A stretch of 64,000 nt of DNA from Helicobacter rappini (GCF_900198625.1 NZ_FZPK01000018.1:28297-92296); one strand, 5' to 3'. Counted from the stretch's first letter, positions 1 to 8,328 are shown. Notes: generated from the letters alone by a model not told the origin. Made by a program: numbers and translations.

Positions 1-14
1 TAATAGTAAAAAAT

Positions 15-28
15 GGGGGGGGGGGGGG
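15..28. repeat. poly-G tract (14 G)
   Basis: A run of 14 G in otherwise AT-rich DNA. Runs this long in Campylobacterales usually mark slipped-strand phase variation. It lies about 80 bases downstream of the DUF721 gene. The gene it might control would lie mostly to the left of the window, so its target is not visible. Confidence 0.75.
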
Positions 29-106
29 TAAAGGTAGAAAGGTTTTTGTAATTTTAAAATATGTTGTGTTATTGTTAGAATATGATGATTGAATGGAAAT
101 ATAGTA

Positions 107-676
107 TTATTGCTTATTGCTGTATGGTTTATCGGCGATATTATAAGTTGTTGGGGTGCTTTGTAGATTCTGTGTTTGTAAGCTTTTTATGTGTTTGTGT
201 TTAAGTTTTATTATGTCGCGAATATCTTCAAAAATAGCATGTAGCACTGGATCTGTTGCGTGATTAATGAAATTTCCCTCTGCATATTCGCACAAATCTG
301 TGGAATCTATATAGTGAATTTGATATGCATCAAGCAGATTTTTTGGAACATAAGCTTTAACTTTTGTATAAGATTCTAAAGACAAAGTTTGTTTTAAAAT
401 TGTATTGTTTTGGATAGTTTTTAATAGTGTTTTTGCATGAAATTTATTAAATTCCATGCATGCAGGATAATTATTAAAAGTGAAAAGCAGCTCTTCTTTG
501 TCTCGTCTTGAGGGCATGATAGCAATAATATACTGACGCATTTGTGGTATAATGAAGTTTTTCAACAAATGCAAATTATATGAGTTTTGCAAAAATAGTA
601 GCGCGTTTGGGGCAATACACTTTTCTTTAACTTTATTTGCATTTTGTGTCAGCAATATATCTTTAAAGGTTTTCAT
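107..676 (-). CDS. DUF721 (DciA-like) family protein, putative
   Basis: A 189-residue basic protein without signal peptide or membrane segment. Residues about 25-95 follow the DUF721 pattern: a leucine-rich helix, a short strand near ELLFTFNNYPACMEFN, then a helix starting KFHAKTLLKTI. In many bacteria DUF721 proteins (DciA) load the replicative helicase; whether this one does is inference from a remote resemblance. The start codon (676-674) is one base from the divergent start at 678, so each gene's upstream signals lie inside the other. On this strand a TATAAT sits only about 7 bases before the ATG and no Shine-Dalgarno is visible, which suggests a leaderless or very short-leader mRNA. The C-terminal 40 residues are polar and probably disordered. 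Confidence 0.5.
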   Translation of the reverse strand: MKTFKDILLTQNANKVKEKCIAPNALLFLQNSYNLHLLKNFIIPQMRQYIIAIMPSRRDKEELLFTFNNYPACMEFNKFHAKTLLKTIQNNTILKQTLSLESYTKVKAYVPKNLLDAYQIHYIDSTDLCEYAEGNFINHATDPVLHAIFEDIRDIIKLKHKHIKSLQTQNLQSTPTTYNIADKPYSNKQ

Positions 677-677
677 A

Positions 678-806
678 ATGCGTATTATAACACATTTTTT
701 TTCTGTATTTTTACTTTGTAGTGCAGTGTTTTTCTTGCATGCTTGTGGATATAAGAGCGATCCATTTTGGAATGAGGCTGAAAAGCAGGATCTATTGTTA
801 CCTTAA
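678..806 (+). CDS. Small lipoprotein, LptM/YifL-like
   Basis: A 42-residue ORF starting at the ATG at 678, preceded by AAAGG about eight bases upstream. The N-terminus is basic and hydrophobic and runs into a lipobox ending FLHAC, with Cys24 as the lipidation site, followed by GYKSDPFW. A very short lipoprotein with CG-(L/Y)-K just after the lipid cysteine is the signature of the LptM (YifL) family, which in E. coli helps LptD mature at the outer membrane. A longer reading from 552 lacks a signal peptide at its start and overlaps the divergent gene, so the ATG at 678 is preferred. The function is by family resemblance only. Confidence 0.6.
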   Translation: MRIITHFFSVFLLCSAVFFLHACGYKSDPFWNEAEKQDLLLP

Positions 807-1161
807 TTGAAATTGGGTGCTTTTGGTCATCGAGAATTTGTCCATTTATCATGAAAACTATAGGGCTTGTTTGCACACTCTCTTATGAAAGTTTCTTAGC
901 ATTGCAATGTCATTTTTACTTTTTTCTCGATTATATATTACAAATGCTCTAAATATTACTACGACACAACAATTTTTAATCATCTGTGAATCTACACATA
1001 ACAACATATAGAAAGCAGACTGCTGTTTATCAAAACAAAATTTAAATACAACAGATTAAAACAAAACAAATAAAATACAAAAAAACTAAAATAAAAAAGT
1101 AGTATATGAAAGATTTTAAGTGAAATAAAACACCTCAAAACAACATGTTACAAATCAAAGC

Positions 1162-1185
1162 CCTAGATTTTCGAGAAAATCTAGG
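1162..1185 (-). terminator. Perfect 11-bp hairpin after the lipoprotein genes
   Basis: CCTAGATTTTC and GAAAATCTAGG form a perfect inverted repeat with a two-base centre (1162-1172 and 1175-1185). It lies about 50 bases after the stop of the leftward gene ending at 1233. The following bases are only moderately T-rich. The rest of 807-1232 is AT-rich and shows no gene. Confidence 0.55.
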
Positions 1186-1232
1186 ATGGCAATGCGAATC
1201 AACAAGTCGTTAAAGAGGCAATAGCATGGGGA

Positions 1233-1817
1233 TTATCTTGTGCCACACTCAAATACATTAGCATGGATTCTGTAAGTGAGAATTTTGCCATTTTGAGGAA
1301 TTTTTTCCCAAGCTGTACAATCTTTCTCTTCGTATTTACCATCACTTACTCTCATTTCACAAGTCATAGCTTCTTTTGTCAATTTAAGTAAAATTCTGCT
1401 GTCTTCATTTACCAATTCAGAAGCGTGATTTCTTAAATCATTTGTTGCACCTTCTCTAATATCTTCGAAAGAAGGTGGAACTTTACCATCAGAGCTATCT
1501 TTACCTTCAACCTCACCAAGCAACTTACAAGTATAAGGAATGCTATACGCTACAGCAATCCCTCTTGCTTCCTCATTTAATCTCTTAGGCTCATACGCTG
1601 GAAGTTGAGGAACCTTAACATAAGGTGCAACTTTTGTTACAGTAATCTCTCTTGCAGCATTCACTGTAACTTCAACCTCTTTGCTATAATTCACCTTACC
1701 TTTTGAACCGCTGTAATTTCCACCTTTCTGCTTTGGTTGAGAAGAACAAGCAACCAAAAGAGAAACAGCACCTACTGCCAAACCTACTTTAGCAAAACTA
1801 TTAACTAATTTCAACAT
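1233..1817 (-). CDS. DUF4156-like envelope lipoprotein, paralogue 1
   Basis: A 194-residue protein with a lipoprotein signal peptide (lipobox LVAC, Cys24 lipidated) and a linker rich in Ser, Gly and Lys. The C-terminal domain, residues about 85-194, holds CKLLGEVEGKD, IREGATNDLRN and a closing RIHANVFECG. The GEV-EG plus EGA-NDLRN arrangement resembles DUF4156/RcsF-like envelope lipoproteins. Cysteines recur at the same places in all three copies and probably form disulfides in the periplasm. It is the last of three tandem paralogues (2539-3102, 1848-2447, 1233-1817) read leftward and followed by a strong hairpin. The function is not established. RcsF-like stress sensing is one possibility, but no Rcs partner is visible here. 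Confidence 0.75.
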   Translation of the reverse strand: MLKLVNSFAKVGLAVGAVSLLVACSSQPKQKGGNYSGSKGKVNYSKEVEVTVNAAREITVTKVAPYVKVPQLPAYEPKRLNEEARGIAVAYSIPYTCKLLGEVEGKDSSDGKVPPSFEDIREGATNDLRNHASELVNEDSRILLKLTKEAMTCEMRVSDGKYEEKDCTAWEKIPQNGKILTYRIHANVFECGTR

Positions 1818-1847
1818 TTTTCCACCTTATAAAAATAAAATCAAAGA

Positions 1848-2447
1848 TTATCTTGCACCGCAATCAAAAACATTAGCATGGATTCTGTAGTATAGAATCT
1901 TACCATTACTTGGTATCTGTGTCCATGTTGTGCAGTCTTTTTCATCAAATTGATCGCCCTCATTGCGAAGTTCGCAAGTCATAGCCTCTTTAACTGGGGT
2001 AAGCACTATTCTATCTCTTGAATCTACAAGATCCATAGTGCCGTTTCTCAAGTCATTCAAAGCACCTTCCCTGATTTGCTCGAAAGAGGGAGCAGCTTTA
2101 CCATCAGAGCTATCAATGCCTTCAGCCTCACCCAACAACTTACAATTCAAAGGAACGCCATTTACAACAGCTATACCTTTTGCATCATCAATAAGTGGTT
2201 TTGGCGTATATTGTGGCAATCTAGGCAACTTATAGTATGCATCACTTGAGCTTTTTGTAATCGTAAGCTCTCTAGCAACATCGATATTTTCGTTTCTTTC
2301 TTTCAACGACTTTGAATCTGTTGTTTGAGTAGAATAAGACTGTGCATCACTATCTGCCTCGACACTAACAACTTCATCTGCCAGAGCAACACAAGAAACA
2401 ACACTTGTAGCAATCAAACCAGCTTTTAGCAAATCTTTAACCAACAT
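1848..2447 (-). CDS. DUF4156-like exported protein, paralogue 2 (no lipobox)
   Basis: A 199-residue protein clearly homologous to its two neighbours over the last 110 residues (CKLLGEAEGID, IREGALNDLRN, RIHANVFDCGAR). The N-terminus differs: the signal peptide ends SCVALADEV and has no cysteine after a lipobox, so it should be cut by signal peptidase I after ALA and released into the periplasm rather than lipidated. An acidic and Ser/Thr-rich stretch (residues about 24-50) replaces the basic linker of paralogue 1. It lies 30 bases upstream of paralogue 1 and 91 bases downstream of paralogue 3, so co-transcription is likely. The change of anchoring within a tandem family suggests the copies have diverged in role. 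Confidence 0.75.
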   Translation of the reverse strand: MLVKDLLKAGLIATSVVSCVALADEVVSVEADSDAQSYSTQTTDSKSLKERNENIDVARELTITKSSSDAYYKLPRLPQYTPKPLIDDAKGIAVVNGVPLNCKLLGEAEGIDSSDGKAAPSFEQIREGALNDLRNGTMDLVDSRDRIVLTPVKEAMTCELRNEGDQFDEKDCTTWTQIPSNGKILYYRIHANVFDCGAR

Positions 2448-2538
2448 ATTAACCCTTTATATTTAAATTTTCAATTACTCTACCGAACATAGACTCCCAC
2501 ACTCACTGGGAATCTACGCAACCAAACACAAGCAATAC

Positions 2539-3102
2539 TTACTTCTCGCCACACTCAAATACATTAGCATGGATTCTGTAAGATAGAATCTGCCCATTGT
2601 CCGGTAGTTTATTCCAAAGAGTGCAATCTTCTTCTTGATACTTATCTTTCTTTGTTCTCATCTGGCAAATCATAGCTTCTTTAGTAACAGAAAGCATTAA
2701 TCTTTGACCACCTCTTACAAGATCAGCAGCCTGATTTCTCAAATCATTAGTTGCACCCTCTCTGATTTGCTCAAAAGTTGGTCCAGCTTTACCGCTTGCT
2801 TCATCTTTACCTTCAACCTCACCCAATACCTTACAATTGTAAGGAACACTATACGCAACAGCTATACCTCTTGCATTCTCATTAAGAGTTTTTGGCTCGT
2901 ATGGAGGATGCTGAGGATCAATAGCATAACCTACTGCCTTATAAACAGCAAACTGACGAGCATTAGGCTCAAGTTCTTGAGAAGCATACTTAGCATTTTT
3001 GCTTTTCTTTGGCTCTCCAGAGCAAGCCGCCAACATTAAAACAGAACCTGCCACTAAACCAACTTTTACAGAATGGTTCAAGACTTGTTTGTAATTCAAC
3101 AT
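2539..3102 (-). CDS. DUF4156-like envelope lipoprotein, paralogue 3
   Basis: A 187-residue lipoprotein with signal peptide and lipobox LAAC (Cys27), then a Lys/Ser/Asn-rich linker. The shared C-terminal domain contains CKVLGEVEGKDE, IREGATNDLRNQAADLV and a final RIHANVFECGEK. This is the first gene of the leftward tandem array. The start ATG (3102-3100) has AAAGG upstream on its strand. It is closer to paralogue 1 than to paralogue 2, both in the lipobox and in the domain. The arrangement looks like two rounds of local duplication. Confidence 0.75.
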   Translation of the reverse strand: MLNYKQVLNHSVKVGLVAGSVLMLAACSGEPKKSKNAKYASQELEPNARQFAVYKAVGYAIDPQHPPYEPKTLNENARGIAVAYSVPYNCKVLGEVEGKDEASGKAGPTFEQIREGATNDLRNQAADLVRGGQRLMLSVTKEAMICQMRTKKDKYQEEDCTLWNKLPDNGQILSYRIHANVFECGEK

Positions 3103-3535
3103 TTTTACACCTTTTTAGTAAAATTAAAAACATGATAAGCATGACTAGCACACAGCACAATGTTTTTTATCCCGTTATGCTATCAAAAAAAATAAAAAAA
3201 ATCAAGTAAAAGCTATAAAAAATATGTAGAATAGCTGAAATTTACAACCGATTAACACAAAAATGCTTTAAACATAAAATAATTAATCTAAAGTCATCGG
3301 CTTTAATCTTAATGTTATCTAGGATTATCTTGGATAATAAAGTCAATTTCTCTCGTAATATTGCGGAAACAATAATAATGTAACAAAACTGCGCTAAAAA
3401 AATCTAAATCTCACATAAACATAAATTAAAACAAATTCCAAAACACAATCCCTCCCAACCCCTTTATTAAAAACATAAAATTATTATGTATAATGCAAAG
3501 ATTTAGTGAAAATACAAGAAACAAAAGGATAAAAA
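3103..3535. other. Divergent intergenic region between lipoprotein array and hemB
   Basis: 433 AT-rich bases with no ORF I can support. It must hold promoters for both directions. At about 3316-3338, TTATC, GGATTATC and GGATAA repeat with dyad character, and the other strand reads as repeated GATAAT-type boxes. This resembles a Fur-type operator only loosely. TATGTATAAT near 3485 could be the hemB -10 region. Confidence 0.4.
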
Positions 3536-4516
3536 GTGTTTCAAAGAAAAAGGCGATTGCGTTTAAATAGTGTTATGCGAAATCTTGTGCGTGAAAATGC
3601 CTTGAGTGTCAATGATTTTATCTATCCCCTATTTATAGTAGAAGGCAAAGGTATTAAAAATGAGATAGATTCTATGCCCGGTGTGTTTCAAATGAGTTTA
3701 GATAATATCCTAAAAGAATGTGAAACTTTACAGAATCTAGGCATTTATGCTATCTTATTATTTGGTGTGCCACCGCAGCATAAAAAAGATTCTAGCGGCT
3801 CTTACACATGGGATAAGCATGGCATTATCCCGCAAAGCGTCCAAGAGATAAAAAAGCATTTTCCACAAATGTATGTTATCGCTGATGTGTGCTTTTGTGA
3901 ATATACAGAACATGGGCATTGTGGTATCTTAGATTCTAAAATACAATCTGTTGATAATGATGCTACTCTTTTGAATCTTGCTAAGCAAAGCGTGGTATTA
4001 GCGCAAAGTGGAGTGGATATGCTTGCCCCAAGTGCTATGATGGATGGGCAAATTCTAACCATGCGTAATGCCCTAGATTCTAATGATTTTGTGAATCTCC
4101 CCATTATGAGTTACTCTACAAAATTTGCTAGTGCATATTATGGTCCTTTTAGAGAAGTCGCACAAAGTAGCCCTAGCTTTGGCGATAGAAAGAGTTATCA
4201 AGAAGATAGTGCAAATGCTAGAGAAGCTATCCTTGAAAGTCTAAATGATGAGAGTGAAGGGGCTGATATACTCATGGTAAAACCTGCCTTAGCCTACCTT
4301 GATATAGTAAAATCAATACGAGAAAAAAGCCTACTGCCACTTGCTGTATATAATGTGAGTGGTGAATACGCTCTGCTTAAAGCTGGAGAAAAGCTTGGCA
4401 TTATCGATTATGAAAAAGTTATGCTTGAAACCTTACTTAGCTTTAAAAGAGCAGGGGCTGATATTATCATCACCTATCATGCAAAAGAAGCAGCTAAGAT
4501 TCTAAAAGGCAATTAA
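3536..4516 (+). CDS. hemB: Delta-aminolevulinic acid dehydratase (porphobilinogen synthase)
   Basis: A 326-residue cytosolic enzyme that condenses two 5-aminolevulinate molecules into porphobilinogen in haem synthesis. Recognisable blocks are [12 protein letters not shown] near the N-terminus, the metal-site region [14 protein letters not shown] (residues about 120-133), [14 protein letters not shown], the Schiff-base lysine region [10 protein letters not shown] and [12 protein letters not shown]. The length is normal. Translation starts at a GTG (3536) with AAAGGA eight bases upstream; no better ATG lies in frame. The three cysteines in the metal loop point to the zinc-type active site. It stands alone, followed by the small-ORF cluster at 4634. 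Confidence 0.96.
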   Translation: MFQRKRRLRLNSVMRNLVRENALSVNDFIYPLFIVEGKGIKNEIDSMPGVFQMSLDNILKECETLQNLGIYAILLFGVPPQHKKDSSGSYTWDKHGIIPQSVQEIKKHFPQMYVIADVCFCEYTEHGHCGILDSKIQSVDNDATLLNLAKQSVVLAQSGVDMLAPSAMMDGQILTMRNALDSNDFVNLPIMSYSTKFASAYYGPFREVAQSSPSFGDRKSYQEDSANAREAILESLNDESEGADILMVKPALAYLDIVKSIREKSLLPLAVYNVSGEYALLKAGEKLGIIDYEKVMLETLLSFKRAGADIIITYHAKEAAKILKGN

Positions 4517-4633
4517 GCAAAATATAATGAAACTATATGATTTACAATATTAAAATATTGTATATTTTTACTAAAAAATATTACTTTTTAAAGAATATGC
4601 AAATAAAAATATTATAGAATCTTGCTTTGTAAA

Positions 4634-4753
4634 GTGAAGCGGAAAAAACGAAAGAAGCTTAAGAAAAATCTTAAGCTATTGAAAGAAGTTTTAAAAGTCG
4701 TATCACTTATAACAGGTATAGCCTACATGCTAAGACTATTATTAGGATACTAA
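4634..4753 (+). CDS. Highly basic 39-residue peptide, first of small-ORF cluster
   Basis: A GTG-started ORF (a TTG at 4622 would add four residues). The first 20 residues are mostly Lys, Arg and Leu (start MKRKKRKKLKKNLK), followed by a hydrophobic helix of about 15 residues (SLITGIAYMLRLLLGY). The shape is that of a cationic amphipathic or membrane-binding peptide. No clear Shine-Dalgarno is visible, and the coding sequence contains a perfect 9-bp stem-loop (4656-4677), so translation is uncertain. It precedes four further short ORFs that abut or overlap one another. The family is not recognised. Confidence 0.4.
   Translation: MKRKKRKKLKKNLKLLKEVLKVVSLITGIAYMLRLLLGY
4656..4677 (+). repeat. 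Perfect 9-bp stem-loop inside the first small ORF
   Basis: AGCTTAAGA (4656-4664) pairs with TCTTAAGCT (4669-4677) across an AAAA loop. No T-tract follows, so it is not a standard terminator. It may structure the 5' part of the small-ORF transcript. Confidence 0.6.
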
Positions 4754-4758
4754 AGAAA

Positions 4759-4804
4759 AAGCCCCTTAGGAGAGGGGCAAGGGAATTATAACATAAAGGG
4801 GCTT
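4759..4804 (+). promoter_or_regulatory. Two mutually exclusive hairpins over the start region of the 46-residue ORF
   Basis: AAGCCCCTT (4759-4767) can pair perfectly with AAGGGGCTT (4796-4804), which contains the likely ribosome-binding purines and ends three bases before the ATG at 4808. The same left arm can instead use GCCCCT (4761-4766) to pair with AGGGGC (4773-4778) around a TAGGAG loop, leaving the start site free. The pairings are visible in the sequence; a switch in translation is inference. Confidence 0.55.
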
Positions 4805-4807
4805 AAT

Positions 4808-4948
4808 ATGGATTTTCTATTTTGGTGTATGGGTGTATTTATATGTTGTCAGTTATTTTTTAATTGCTGTAACGACAGAGAAATCAAGGCATTAAAAGAT
4901 AGAATCAACAAGCTAGAAAAAGGAGCTAACAATGTGGAAGCTACTTGA
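4808..4948 (+). CDS. 46-residue membrane peptide with coiled-coil tail
   Basis: The ORF starts at ATG 4808. Residues 1-20 are a very hydrophobic, Cys-rich segment (MDFLFWCMGVFICCQLFF) followed by NCCND. Residues about 24-40 form a charged heptad-like helix (REIKALKDRINKLEKG). One membrane helix with a short cytoplasmic coiled coil is the simplest reading. Its end overlaps the start of the next ORF by 17 bases, which implies translational coupling. Its start lies under the alternative hairpins at 4759-4804. No family was recognised. Small phage accessory or lysis proteins and small membrane toxins both have this shape. Confidence 0.5.
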   Translation: MDFLFWCMGVFICCQLFFNCCNDREIKALKDRINKLEKGANNVEAT

Positions 4949-5087
4949 GAATATAGGCTTGGGTTTGTTTGTGAATGCCTTGTATTCTATAATGAATCTA
5001 AATTTTGAAACAGCACCTTTTATAGTGCTAGTGCTAAGTGTGATACTTATGAGTATGTCAATTTATAGTCAAAGGAAAAATAAATGA
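4932..5087 (+). CDS. 51-residue protein with two hydrophobic segments
   Basis: The ORF begins at ATG 4932 inside the end of the preceding ORF, with AAAGGAG at about 4919-4925 as the ribosome-binding site. It has a hydrophobic N-terminal helix (MWKLLENIGLGLFVNALYS), a short loop NLNFET, a strongly hydrophobic helix (residues about 29-44) and a basic tail ending QRKNK. A hairpin of two membrane helices fits. Its stop overlaps the next start in an ATGA arrangement, a classic sign of coupled translation. Of the five small ORFs this one has the best coding signals. Confidence 0.55.
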   Translation: MWKLLENIGLGLFVNALYSIMNLNFETAPFIVLVLSVILMSMSIYSQRKNK

Positions 5088-5176
5088 GTGCATGGGATAT
5101 AACAGCGATTATAACCGCAATTATTACGGCTATGGCAGGGATAAAGTTAGTAATTGACTTGAGAAAGGAGAAATAA
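5084..5176 (+). CDS. 30-residue single-pass membrane peptide
   Basis: ATG at 5084 overlaps the previous stop (ATGA), with AAAGG nine bases upstream. The peptide has an N-terminal MSAWD, an uncharged helix rich in Ile, Ala and Thr (TAIITAIITAMAG) and a charged tail ending DLRKEK. The architecture (short N-terminus, one membrane helix, charged tail) is that of holin-like and Fst-type toxic peptides, but no specific family signature is present. It abuts the next ORF directly. Confidence 0.5.
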   Translation: MSAWDITAIITAIITAMAGIKLVIDLRKEK

Positions 5177-5266
5177 ATGAGCAATAACATGATACAACAA
5201 CGCAAAAATGCAGTTATGGTTTTGCTTGAGAATAAACAGATACAAGAGCGATTATGTGTTTTATGA
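5177..5266 (+). CDS. 29-residue peptide, last of small-ORF cluster
   Basis: ATG at 5177 follows the previous stop without a gap and has an excellent Shine-Dalgarno, AAAGGAG, at about 5164-5170. The peptide is polar to amphipathic ([20 protein letters not shown]) and ends ERLCVL. It stops 13 bases before the DAHP synthase ATG at 5280, so it could couple or lead into that gene. Whether it is functional or a leader-type ORF is unknown. Confidence 0.45.
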   Translation: MSNNMIQQRKNAVMVLLENKQIQERLCVL

Positions 5267-5279
5267 AGAAAGGAATACA

Positions 5280-6641
5280 ATGTCTATAACAACAACTACA
5301 TGGAATAAAAGCAGTTGGAGAGATTTCCCAATCAAGCAGCACCCAATCTACACAGATAAGAGTGCTATAGAATCTGTAGAGAAAGAGCTATCAGGCTTAC
5401 CACCATTAGTATTTGCTAAAGAAGCAGATAGTTTGAAAGAAAAGTTTGCAAAGGCTAGTCGCGGCGAAGCATTTGTATTGCAAGGGGGCGATTGTGCGGA
5501 GAGTTTCTCACAATTTAATGCAAATAATATTAGAGATATGTTTAAGATTATTTTGCAAATGAGTGTGATTCTAACCTTTGCTTCAGGCTGTCCAATAGTG
5601 AAAGTCGGTCGTCTAGCAGGGCAGTTTGCAAAGCCTAGAAGTAGCGATACAGAAACAATTAATGGCATAAGCTATCCTAGCTATCGTGGTGATTTAATCA
5701 ATTCTCAAGAGCTTGATAAAAGAGAGCCAGATCCCACAAGGCTATTAAAGGGCTATCATCAAAGTGCTAGCACACTCAATCTTTTGCGTGCATTTTCACA
5801 AGGTGGATTTGCGAATTTAGAGCAAGTGCATTTATGGAATCTTAGCTTTGTTGAGAATAATAACTTTGGTAAAAAATACGCCGAATTAGCAAGCGATATA
5901 GCAAAATCCCTGCGTTTTATGAAAGCATGTGGCATTGATACAAATAACACTCGACAGCTTAAAGAAGTATCCTTTTACACTTCACATGAAGCCCTTGTAT
6001 TGCATTATGAAGAGGCGCTAACAAGGCAAGATTCACTAAGTGGCAATTGGTATGACTGCTCTGCACACATGCTATGGATAGGGGAGAGGACACGCGATAT
6101 TGACCACGCACATTTAGAGTTTTTGCGTGGTGTTAAAAATCCACTTGGGGTAAAAATAGGACCAAATGCTACAAAAGATGATATTCTAAAAATCTGCGAT
6201 ATTTTAAATCCACATAATGAAGCAGGACGACTGAATCTTATCGTGCGTATGGGAGCGGATAAAATCGGGGATAAATTCCCAAAATTGCTTAAAGAAGTAT
6301 GCAGTGAGGGGCGTAATATCTTATGGAGTTGCGATCCAATGCATGGTAATACAAAAGTAGCAAGTAGCGGTTATAAAACCCGTGCATTTGAAGATATTGT
6401 GAGTGAGATTGAGCAGTTTTTTGCCATACATGCAGCACAAGGCAGCATTGCAGGTGGTGTGCATCTTGAGATGACTGGAGCTGATGTAACAGAATGTGTA
6501 GGTGGCATACAAGCTATTGCCGAAGACAAACTACATACAAACTACCACACACAATGCGATCCACGACTAAACGCCACACAAGCCCTAGAGCTAAGCTTTA
6601 TGTTAGCACAAATACTTTCTCAACGCGGAGCTAAGATATGA
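5280..6641 (+). CDS. aroF: Class II 3-deoxy-7-phosphoheptulonate (DAHP) synthase
   Basis: A 453-residue enzyme catalysing condensation of phosphoenolpyruvate with erythrose 4-phosphate, the first step of the shikimate pathway. It is the plant-like (type II) class: [11 protein letters not shown] at the start, [66 protein letters not shown] and GGVHLEMTG. The start is the ATG at 5280, preceded by AAGAAAGGA. An in-frame upstream ATG at 5208 lies inside the preceding small ORF and would add residues unlike the family. The final codons overlap the ATG at 6638 of the next reading frame (ATGA). Confidence 0.95.
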   Translation: MSITTTTWNKSSWRDFPIKQHPIYTDKSAIESVEKELSGLPPLVFAKEADSLKEKFAKASRGEAFVLQGGDCAESFSQFNANNIRDMFKIILQMSVILTFASGCPIVKVGRLAGQFAKPRSSDTETINGISYPSYRGDLINSQELDKREPDPTRLLKGYHQSASTLNLLRAFSQGGFANLEQVHLWNLSFVENNNFGKKYAELASDIAKSLRFMKACGIDTNNTRQLKEVSFYTSHEALVLHYEEALTRQDSLSGNWYDCSAHMLWIGERTRDIDHAHLEFLRGVKNPLGVKIGPNATKDDILKICDILNPHNEAGRLNLIVRMGADKIGDKFPKLLKEVCSEGRNILWSCDPMHGNTKVASSGYKTRAFEDIVSEIEQFFAIHAAQGSIAGGVHLEMTGADVTECVGGIQAIAEDKLHTNYHTQCDPRLNATQALELSFMLAQILSQRGAKI

Positions 6642-8139
6642 GAAATACATCATGCAAAAACATAAGAATTGCGATAAAAAATTATGTAAATAAAGCACTG
6701 AATGTGAAATTAATCATTCCATTACACGCAGATTTGCGCAATGATTCAAGTGGGGGGGGGGGGGGCAAACCATCATTATTTTGCCACATTTGTGTGTCCC
6801 AAAGGTGCATGCTAAAAATTTTGCTTTAAAAATAAGCAGAAATATTATACGAAGATTCTGTAAAATTATTGCTTTTCGTTTGAGTTTTCATACATATAAA
6901 AAGCAAATTGCAGAATGGATTAATTCCGATGAATTTAGAGAATCTTATATAAATAAACATCACCCATACCCACCATTACTGAATCCAAAAACACTAGATT
7001 ACAAACAGATTCCAGCTCAACTCGCATGGCAGCTAAATATTCCACTACAAGAAGATTATAGATTTATATTCCTATCTTTGCATGGTTGCGGTGGACATGC
7101 CATGCAAACATTTTTTCGACAATGTGATATAGCCATAAATACAAGGTTTAATACCGATAAAGATGACTATATGATACTCTATGATTATCTAAACAGCAAC
7201 GACAAGCATAATTATATTGCGATATGGATACGCGGATATGATTTTGAAAACGATAAGTTCTACCATCTTCTTACAAAAAAAGTCCCAATTTTATGTGTCG
7301 TAAGAGATCCTATCTCGCTTTTAAAACCATTTATCAATCATTTGGGAAAAAATGGATACTCTGGAATTTCACCCATTACGCTGGATATGCCCTATCATGA
7401 AATTATACTGCCACCTGATTATATGTTTTTTCAATCAAGTAAAGATATGAGTGTAGCAAAGCTTAATGAAGTGTTATCTTATGTCGATAAGCGCGAGTAT
7501 TTCTTAGCACAAAAAATACATCTTTTAGAAAAAAACATAGAATCTTTTCACTACATACCATTCAAAGATATTGGCATTGAGCATGGATTTGAGACATTTT
7601 GTGCTCTCGCAGAAAAGTTTGACTTCAAACCACCAAAAGATAAAACACCATTTCAAACAAAACTCAATGGAAGCAATAGTTGTTGGCTTTTTCCTGTTTG
7701 CGTAATATGTAGTAGAACACCGCATATTGAATTACACATTATTTTACACACTGACATGAGACTAAAAGATTCTCACTACAAAGATATTACAGCTATGATA
7801 TTAGACAAAGAACCAACACTGGACTATAAAATCGCCATACTTATAAAGCAAGATGAATTGCAACTACTACAAAATGATAATACCCTTTTACAACACGCGT
7901 CTAACTACATAAAAGGCTATATGATATATCTGCAAGAATTAGAGAAGAGAGAAAAAGCAAGGCACATAAAAGAATATGATATGCTAGAATATTTTAAAAA
8001 CAATAAAGAAGCATGTATGTATTTTCAAAGTATCTTAGAAAGAGAATACGCACATTTAAAAGAGCATCGCCCCGATATTATTGCAACATGGCAATACTAT
8101 AACGAGTTTATGAAAATCTGTGAATGCCATAAAGAATGA
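6638..8139 (+). CDS. DUF2972-type protein, phase-variable and out of frame here (start in another frame)
   Basis: The main frame is open from after 6742 to 8139. Its visible N-terminus has only a weak TTG start at 6781. A second frame begins with ATG at 6638, overlapping the previous stop, and runs [20 protein letters not shown] into the G tract at 6752-6765. With 14 G it ends at 6829. With 15 or 12 G it would enter the main frame through GGGQTIILPHL, giving about 500 residues. DUF2972 features are [21 protein letters not shown], then [18 protein letters not shown] in the place of a P-loop-like nucleotide site, then [16 protein letters not shown], reminiscent of sulfotransferases. The family is largely restricted to Campylobacterales and is often phase variable. 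The substrate is unknown; surface modification is the usual guess. Confidence 0.7.
6752..6765. repeat. poly-G tract (14 G) inside the DUF2972 gene
   Basis: Fourteen G directly after codons for NDSS. Tract length decides the frame: a multiple of three G links the ATG at 6638 to the downstream coding frame, and 14 does not. The sequenced state is therefore predicted OFF. Confidence 0.85.
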
Positions 8140-8328
8140 AAGTGAAACTATATGGAGTTTATGCGACATAGGAATGCTAAACTATTTTGCATATCTGCCT
8201 TGTAAAAACACTGCAAACTTTAGAATCTAAAGATTACTTTCTTTTTAGCACAAAATTTCTATTTTAGAATTAGCGTATTAAGTTATAGGCATAAATAAAA
8301 AACATAAATTCTGTCAGACAGCCACACC

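Noticed and set aside
552-806. Longer reading of the small lipoprotein from 552
   Set aside because: It overlaps the divergent gene and places the signal peptide internally; the ATG at 678 has its own purine-rich site.
685-876. 63-codon leftward ORF over the small lipoprotein
   Set aside because: Antisense to a better supported gene, no ribosome-binding site, no recognisable pattern.
3316-3338. Fur-box-like repeats of GATAAT upstream of hemB
   Set aside because: Match to known Helicobacter Fur boxes is too loose to call an operator; kept only as a note in the intergenic entry.
5208-5279. N-terminal extension of DAHP synthase from 5208
   Set aside because: It lies within the last small ORF, has no family match, and the ATG at 5280 has a good ribosome-binding site.
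4517-5279. Small-ORF cluster considered as a CRISPR or tRNA region
   Set aside because: No repeat-spacer periodicity and no cloverleaf; the overlapping frames explain it better.
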